DNA from: Ruminococcus sp. UBA4275
Lineage (GTDB): Bacteria; Bacillota; Clostridia; Oscillospirales; Ruminococcaceae
Length of the DNA stretch: 9,679 nucleotides
Direction of reading: 5' to 3'
NCBI GenBank assembly: GCA_002395085.1
Contig: DGVV01000176.1
Coordinates: 7,152-16,830, forward strand
Below the pieces are notes generated by a model. It was given only the letters and a program-made list of their open reading frames with translations. It was not told the DNA's origin and ran no database searches. A program made the position numbers and the translations under genes. Shown here one piece after another: positions 6,702 through 9,679 of this stretch (the stretch's first letter is position 1; each line of letters opens with the position of its first letter).

Positions 6702-8324
6702 TCACTGCCCCTTTCGCTTCCAGATTATTTCTGTCGCATAGCGAACTGCATCTATGTGATGATTATTTTTATCCGGATACCCCGTCATGATCTCGCCGTC
6801 CTTTGTTCTTTCATATTCGTATTCTGTGAATTCCGTCATTGTATCCGGACAACGCTTAGGATCAATGACTATCGCGTTTAATCCCTGCAGCCACTTATGT
6901 GAATAATCGACACTTCCCGGGCCCTTGATTGCAGGCTTGCACCAGAGTCCATATTCTTTATAATCCGCGCAGCTTTTCTTTTCCGCACTATCAGCGGTGA
7001 TCAGATCATCTTCTGTCAGTCCGTATTCAAACAGCAAATTTGCCGTTAATCTATTGCTTTTTTTGTATTCAGTCAGCTCACCATATATGTAAAGCGTTCG
7101 GCGTGCCGAATCATAATGCATCTGATTAAACGCCCATGGATCCGGATAGTATCCCCAGTCGACACCGTTCAAGACCTGATCAAACTCGGATATTTGCTCC
7201 TGCGTGATTTCTTCAAGGCGTATATTTTCGAATACAGCACCACCGGTCCCGTTTGGCACGCCCATATACTCATGCTCAAACGCTTTCGGATTGATCTGCT
7301 GAAGGAAATCCGCATCATCAATGAACTTCTGACCCAGCCATTCCGGCGGAACATCCTTGTACGTACTGTGACACACGAACATGCCCGGCTTGGGGATCTG
7401 AATATACTTGTTCGCCCAATTATTCACAGTCTGTGGCGGGTTGAAAGATTTCAGCAGCCAACTGGAAGCGCCGCCACGCAGCGCCGACTGTTCAACGCTT
7501 CTGCACTCGGCATCACCGGCATACTGATCCAGTTCCTCCATCCACAAAATGCCAATATATCCAAACGGGCACTTTATTCCCTTAATTTTCTCGGGTCGAT
7601 CAACGCCTCGAAAATAAATTCTCTGCCCGGTTGGTTTATAGACAATCTCCAGCGGTGACAACTTGCAATCGAACTCATCAGACAATCCAAGCGTCTGTAT
7701 TGCCCACTGCATCTGTGCATACACGGAATCCCGCAGCGTATCGCCGACCTTTCGACAGATCAGCGCGTGGACATCCTGATTGTTCTTTATGAGCTGAATG
7801 ATGATCAGTGAAAGAAATGAGGACTTCGTGGACCCGCGCCCGCCGGGAAACACAAACTCTTGATATGCCTCCATCATAATCAATCTTGCAACATCTACAA
7901 ACGATTTGGCCAGAACATTGAACGGCAGTATATATTCCTTGCTGTTATCCGCCTCTGTAACACTGATCTGATTATACTTATCGATCAGTACGCCGATTGC
8001 AGAGGAAATATCCTTTACGTTTTTGCTGTTCGGCAGCACTTCTATCATCCGATCAATTGCCTTAGCGCAGAACTCCGCAGCTGCATTCTTTTGAGCACAG
8101 AGTTCGCGGACAAAATCAAACTGAGAAGCAAGTATATCTTCTTCCGCCTGCTGTTGACGTTTTGTTGACATTTTGTTTCGGTGATTGGTCCGTTCCTTCA
8201 CCCAACTCTCGGCCTTAGAGTGCCTCGCAACATCGCGAAGCGTTACCCCGTGTTTTTCAGCAAGTGCACGCTGTGAAATCTGCGTCGTAATATATTCAGT
8301 TTTGATTTTGACCCAGTCAACCAC
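6702..8324 (-). CDS. Terminase: HTH small-subunit-like domain fused to large subunit
   Basis: Terminase recognises and cuts concatemeric DNA and drives it into the procapsid. The 540-residue product is best started at GTG 8324 (VVDWVKIKTEYITT), with AAAGGCGG about 10 bases upstream. The longer frame to 8471 would have to encode a terminator hairpin. Residues 1-125 read as a small subunit: a helix-turn-helix at about 17-42 (SQRALAEKHGVTLRDVA) and a helical C-terminal part. From about residue 130 the large subunit begins: ATPase P-loop GGRGSTKSS (161-169), Walker B ILWMEE (259-264), SFNPP coupling motif (293-297). The RNase H-like nuclease acids are D389 in GVDWG, D445 in ADSAE and D525 in HHIDAVRYA. 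These are the motifs of Terminase_3 / PBSX-type enzymes. In relatives the two parts are usually separate genes; here the frame is continuous with no internal start that stands out. Confidence 0.92.
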   Translation of the reverse strand: MVDWVKIKTEYITTQISQRALAEKHGVTLRDVARHSKAESWVKERTNHRNKMSTKRQQQAEEDILASQFDFVRELCAQKNAAAEFCAKAIDRMIEVLPNSKNVKDISSAIGVLIDKYNQISVTEADNSKEYILPFNVLAKSFVDVARLIMMEAYQEFVFPGGRGSTKSSFLSLIIIQLIKNNQDVHALICRKVGDTLRDSVYAQMQWAIQTLGLSDEFDCKLSPLEIVYKPTGQRIYFRGVDRPEKIKGIKCPFGYIGILWMEELDQYAGDAECRSVEQSALRGGASSWLLKSFNPPQTVNNWANKYIQIPKPGMFVCHSTYKDVPPEWLGQKFIDDADFLQQINPKAFEHEYMGVPNGTGGAVFENIRLEEITQEQISEFDQVLNGVDWGYYPDPWAFNQMHYDSARRTLYIYGELTEYKKSNRLTANLLFEYGLTEDDLITADSAEKKSCADYKEYGLWCKPAIKGPGSVDYSHKWLQGLNAIVIDPKRCPDTMTEFTEYEYERTKDGEIMTGYPDKNNHHIDAVRYATEIIWKRKGQ

Positions 8325-8369
8325 AAATTGTACACCGCCTTTCCATGGAGATTTTCTGACACAACAAAA

Positions 8370-8387
8370 CCGCCCCGTGTAGGGCGG
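8370..8387 (-). terminator. Intrinsic terminator upstream of terminase
   Basis: On the minus strand CAAAGCCGCCC is followed by a six-base loop, then GGGCGGTTTTGTTGTG. This is a perfect six-base-pair GC stem (CCGCCC/GGGCGG) followed by a U-rich tail, with an A-rich upstream side, so it can act in either direction. It lies in the leader between the regulator gene and terminase, about 46 bases before the GTG start. It would stop or attenuate transcription from upstream and could be the point at which late antitermination or a late promoter acts. The stem is short, so efficiency is uncertain. Confidence 0.62.
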
Positions 8388-8398
8388 CTTTGCCGGGT

Positions 8399-8426
8399 GC
8401 TCCGCCAGGTGTATGCACACCGGAGC
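8399..8426. other. Two-part hairpin in the terminase leader
   Basis: An imperfect palindrome has outer arms GCTCC/GGAGC and inner arms GGTGT/ACACC around a four-base ATGC loop, with GCCA unpaired between the two stems on one side. It forms on either strand. It sits just upstream, in the transcript's sense, of the GC terminator and could belong to the same attenuating structure. Alternatively it could be a DNA site: phage cos or pac sites and TerS-binding sites are often found next to the terminase genes. No cohesive-end-like or repeated TerS-binding motif was recognised, so the role is open. Confidence 0.4.
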
Positions 8427-8487
8427 GGAATTCAGATAGATGGAGGTCTTCCTCATTTGTGACACTATCATCGTACCACACTTTTCA

Positions 8488-8508
8488 GGAAAAATCGTCT
8501 GATTTTTT
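8488..8508. terminator. Weak AT-rich hairpin after the regulator gene
   Basis: AAAAATC and GATTTTT form a seven-base AT-rich stem around a four-base GTCT loop, starting about 10 bases after the stop of the regulator gene at 8519. On the plus strand it is followed by TTTC; on the minus strand the U-run is only the stem itself. It could be a weak bidirectional terminator or simply AT-rich spacer. The low stem stability keeps the confidence down. Confidence 0.28.
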
Positions 8509-8518
8509 TCTAATCTTT

Positions 8519-8956
8519 TTAGGTTTCCACAACGCCGTACAGCGCGACGGTGAAATGGCGGAGCGCAGCATCCTTCTTGTTGTACACCTGTGCTTTTTCT
8601 ATACAGAGCTCTTCCATCAGGCGTTCGACATGACCCTTCTGCCGGTTGATGTAAAAACGATCGAGCACAAGCCGCTCATCCGGACTGAGCACCCCGAGGG
8701 CGCGGTCCACGACTCGAACCCAAGCCTCCGCGTGGTCATGGGCGGTCTGCAATTCCGAACGCAGCGCGATGTTGTGCAGCAGCGCGTCCTCGCGCCGATT
8801 TCCGCCGCCGCGCACGGCTGTCCCGTCTGTCGTCGCCGCCCGCACGCCGACGCTCTCCTGCTCGAGCAGCGCAATCTGCTCCTCCGTGGACAAAATCGCG
8901 CTGCATTTCGCGCTGTAATCGCGCAGCTTGTACTCCGCCTCCTTGAAACAATTCAT
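8519..8956 (-). CDS. Sigma-70 region 4-like phage late regulator (ArpU/DUF1492-type), probable
   Basis: This 145-residue protein has a helical N-terminus (MNCFKEAEYKLRDYSAK, then a long EEQIALLEQESVG helix), a Gly/Arg-rich middle (about residues 42-58), and a C-terminal DNA-binding-like part. In the last, LSPDERLVLDRFYI leads to a VERLMEELCIEKAQVYNKKDAAL segment. The 'LS.DER.VL...Y ... L...L.I....VY..K..AL' layout is the sigma-70 region 4 helix-turn-helix seen in ArpU/RinA-type activators of phage late genes. Its position between early/control genes and terminase fits that role. The ribosome site AAAGGAGG lies 9 bases upstream. The middle of the gene is about 65-73% GC by hand count over 60-base blocks, well above the rest of the window, so it may have come from a GC-richer source. 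Several GC-rich shadow frames overlap it and were ignored. Confidence 0.7.
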   Translation of the reverse strand: MNCFKEAEYKLRDYSAKCSAILSTEEQIALLEQESVGVRAATTDGTAVRGGGNRREDALLHNIALRSELQTAHDHAEAWVRVVDRALGVLSPDERLVLDRFYINRQKGHVERLMEELCIEKAQVYNKKDAALRHFTVALYGVVET

Positions 8957-9049
8957 GTGAAAATTCCTCCTTTGCGCATTTGCGGCACCAGCCCTCGCAG
9001 ATTTCTTCTACGTGTTTTGCCGCAACTCCGAAAAGATTGTTAAATAAAT

Positions 9050-9427
9050 TTATTCAAATAACAGTTTACCCAGTCGATCCAGTGCGGTTTTCTTCATCTT
9101 ATATGGCATTGACTGTGTGACGTGCAATATCTGTTCCGCCTTGCGAACGCGCTGCATCTTATTCCTGCTTGTATCGCACATAATGCGCAGAATCTCCTGC
9201 TGCTCGGCAGATAATTGCTCCCATGCGGATTGAAACACCGCAAGCTCTTCCAGGGTATAAAATGCTTCGCATGCACCTTTTTTCAATACAGCAGCAACGA
9301 TATTCTCCGCTGTTTCCCTTTTCGCTATGTAAGGTTCAAACATTTTTTCATCACCCCGTTCTGGATAAATTTTTCTCATGCAACATTCACCTCCACCAGC
9401 AAAACAGTCAATTATTAATCCATCCAT
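9050..9427 (-). CDS. Short sigma-70 region 4-like regulator candidate
   Basis: The core protein runs from MFEPYIAKRETAENIV to the end (97 residues from 9343). Its C-terminal half, LSAEQQEILRIMC... then LHVTQSMPYKMKKTALDRLGKLL, matches the layout of the next gene's region 4-like helix-turn-helix, suggesting a second late-regulator-type protein. The start is not settled. ATG 9427 overlaps the upstream stop (TGATG) with AAGGAG 8 bases before it and gives 125 residues. ATG 9379 has GGAGGTGA 7 bases before it (109 residues). ATG 9343 has only a weak G-run. The first 13 residues from 9427 resemble a methyltransferase start (see the next entry), so the native start may be 9379. The sequence is normal in GC (about 47%). 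A DNA-binding role is inferred from the helix pattern only. Confidence 0.6.
   Translation of the reverse strand: MDGLIIDCFAGGGECCMRKIYPERGDEKMFEPYIAKRETAENIVAAVLKKGACEAFYTLEELAVFQSAWEQLSAEQQEILRIMCDTSRNKMQRVRKAEQILHVTQSMPYKMKKTALDRLGKLLFE
9386..9427 (-). pseudogene. Remnant of a DNA methyltransferase start (motif I), tentative
   Basis: The first residues encoded from ATG 9427 are MDGLIIDCFAGGGE. This closely matches the start of phage DNA cytosine methyltransferases, whose AdoMet-binding motif I reads as hydrophobics, then D.FAGGGG. The frame continues into the next protein's N-terminus with no other methyltransferase motif (no PC loop, no ENV). The simplest reading is a deletion that removed the enzyme and joined its first codons in frame to the downstream gene. 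With only 13-14 residues, chance cannot be excluded, and the same bases also form the ribosome site of the downstream start. Confidence 0.4.
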
Positions 9428-9630
9428 CAGTTTTTCTCCTTCCTCCAAGCCTCTACCAGCTGTGCGCGTTCCTCCGCAGCCTGATCCCTGTCCACCAGCA
9501 TCATGCCGTATTCGGCATACAGCAGCCGCATTGCATGATACAACTTCAAATCGGACAGGTCCCAGTCTGCTGGCGCCGGAATACTTCGATAGGCTGCCAA
9601 CAGAATCAGCCTTTCCCTGTTCAATCCCAT
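9427..9630 (-). CDS. Small helical phage protein of unknown function
   Basis: This 67-residue protein starts MGLNRERLILLAAYRSIP and ends AQLVEAWRKEKN. It looks wholly helical after a short Pro/Ala-rich turn (PAPADWDLSDLKLYHAMRLLYAEYG), with an Ala/Glu-rich C-terminal helix. Small proteins with an 'L.YH.MR.LYA.Y ... A..E...L' pattern occur just before methyltransferase or late-regulator genes in Firmicutes phages, but I know of no function. The start at 9630 has only a partial ribosome site (AAGTGAG, 5 bases before). The stop shares a base with the next ATG, so the two are coupled. It has no signal peptide or membrane segment. Confidence 0.65.
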   Translation of the reverse strand: MGLNRERLILLAAYRSIPAPADWDLSDLKLYHAMRLLYAEYGMMLVDRDQAAEERAQLVEAWRKEKN

Positions 9631-9679
9631 AACAACTCACTTATCTCAACATGGATTCCCGGCACATCGTTCCACCGCT
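9621..9679 (-). CDS. 3' end of an upstream gene, partial, frame uncertain
   Basis: The window edge enters what is probably the end of another minus-strand gene. One frame, R-W-N-D-V-P-G-I-H-V-E-I-S-E-L-L-W-D, ends with TGA at 9623-9621 and overlaps the next start by about ten bases. A second frame ends with TAA at 9643-9641, just before the next gene's ribosome site. Neither tail was recognised, and too little is visible to choose between them. Confidence 0.25.
   Translation of the reverse strand, partial: RWNDVPGIHVEISELLWD

Noticed and set aside
7976..7990. TATAAT on the minus strand within the terminase gene
   Set aside because: There is no acceptable -35 at the right distance and no TG extension, and no gene start lies within reach downstream.
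8325..8471. N-terminal extension of terminase to an ATG at 8471
   Set aside because: The extension would translate through a GC terminator hairpin and a second hairpin, has no ribosome site, and adds 49 residues with no resemblance to terminase. The GTG at 8324 has a ribosome site and begins the recognisable sequence.
8736..9053. A minus-strand frame running from 9053 into the regulator gene, with a short Cys-containing stretch (CEGWCRKCAKEEF) in the gap before it
   Set aside because: It looked like a zinc-ribbon remnant, but there is no ATG or other start in the upstream part, it overlaps the ribosome site and coding region of the well-supported regulator gene, and the rest is an Arg/Ala-rich shadow of GC-rich DNA.

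Overview
The window is a stretch of a temperate siphophage, or of a prophage in a Firmicutes (Bacillota) genome. It covers the end of the late-control region, DNA packaging, head assembly, head-tail joining and the start of the tail genes. Every supported gene is on the minus strand, so transcription runs from high to low coordinates. Strong AAAGGAGG-type ribosome binding sites, near-50% GC with many ATGA/TGATG overlaps, and an SPP1/A118-like order of head genes point to a Gram-positive host, probably a gut-type Clostridia or Erysipelotrichia. The genus cannot be read from the sequence.

Layout in transcription order. (1) 9679-8519 holds the tail of an unidentified gene, a small unknown gene, and two short genes whose C-termini resemble the sigma-70 region 4-like (ArpU/RinA-type) late regulators often found just upstream of phage terminases. 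The first of these begins with a scrap that reads like the motif I start of a phage DNA methyltransferase; the second sits in a GC island of about 70%. (2) 8518-8325 is a noncoding leader with a good intrinsic terminator and further hairpins. (3) 8324-4110 encodes terminase (an HTH small-subunit-like domain and the large-subunit motor/nuclease in one frame), the portal, and a Phage_min_cap2-type minor head protein. (4) 4200-3868 is an AT-rich cassette with its own extended -10 promoter, a 50-codon gene absent from most head operons, and a terminator. It looks like a moron. (5) 3804-836 encodes the scaffold, major capsid protein and four head-tail connector/completion proteins, tightly packed. 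(6) 839-1 encodes the tail tube protein and the start of a probable tail-assembly chaperone that runs off the window.

How the genes work together: the regulators would switch on the late operon. Terminase cuts and pumps DNA through the portal into a procapsid made of major capsid protein on the gp20-like scaffold. The connector and completion proteins close the vertex and join it to the tail tube, whose assembly is chaperoned by the last gene. The least ordinary points are the self-contained promoter-gene-terminator cassette inside the head operon, the apparent TerS-TerL fusion, the methyltransferase scar, and the compositionally foreign regulator gene. All family assignments come from reading motifs and gene order by eye; no database search was possible.
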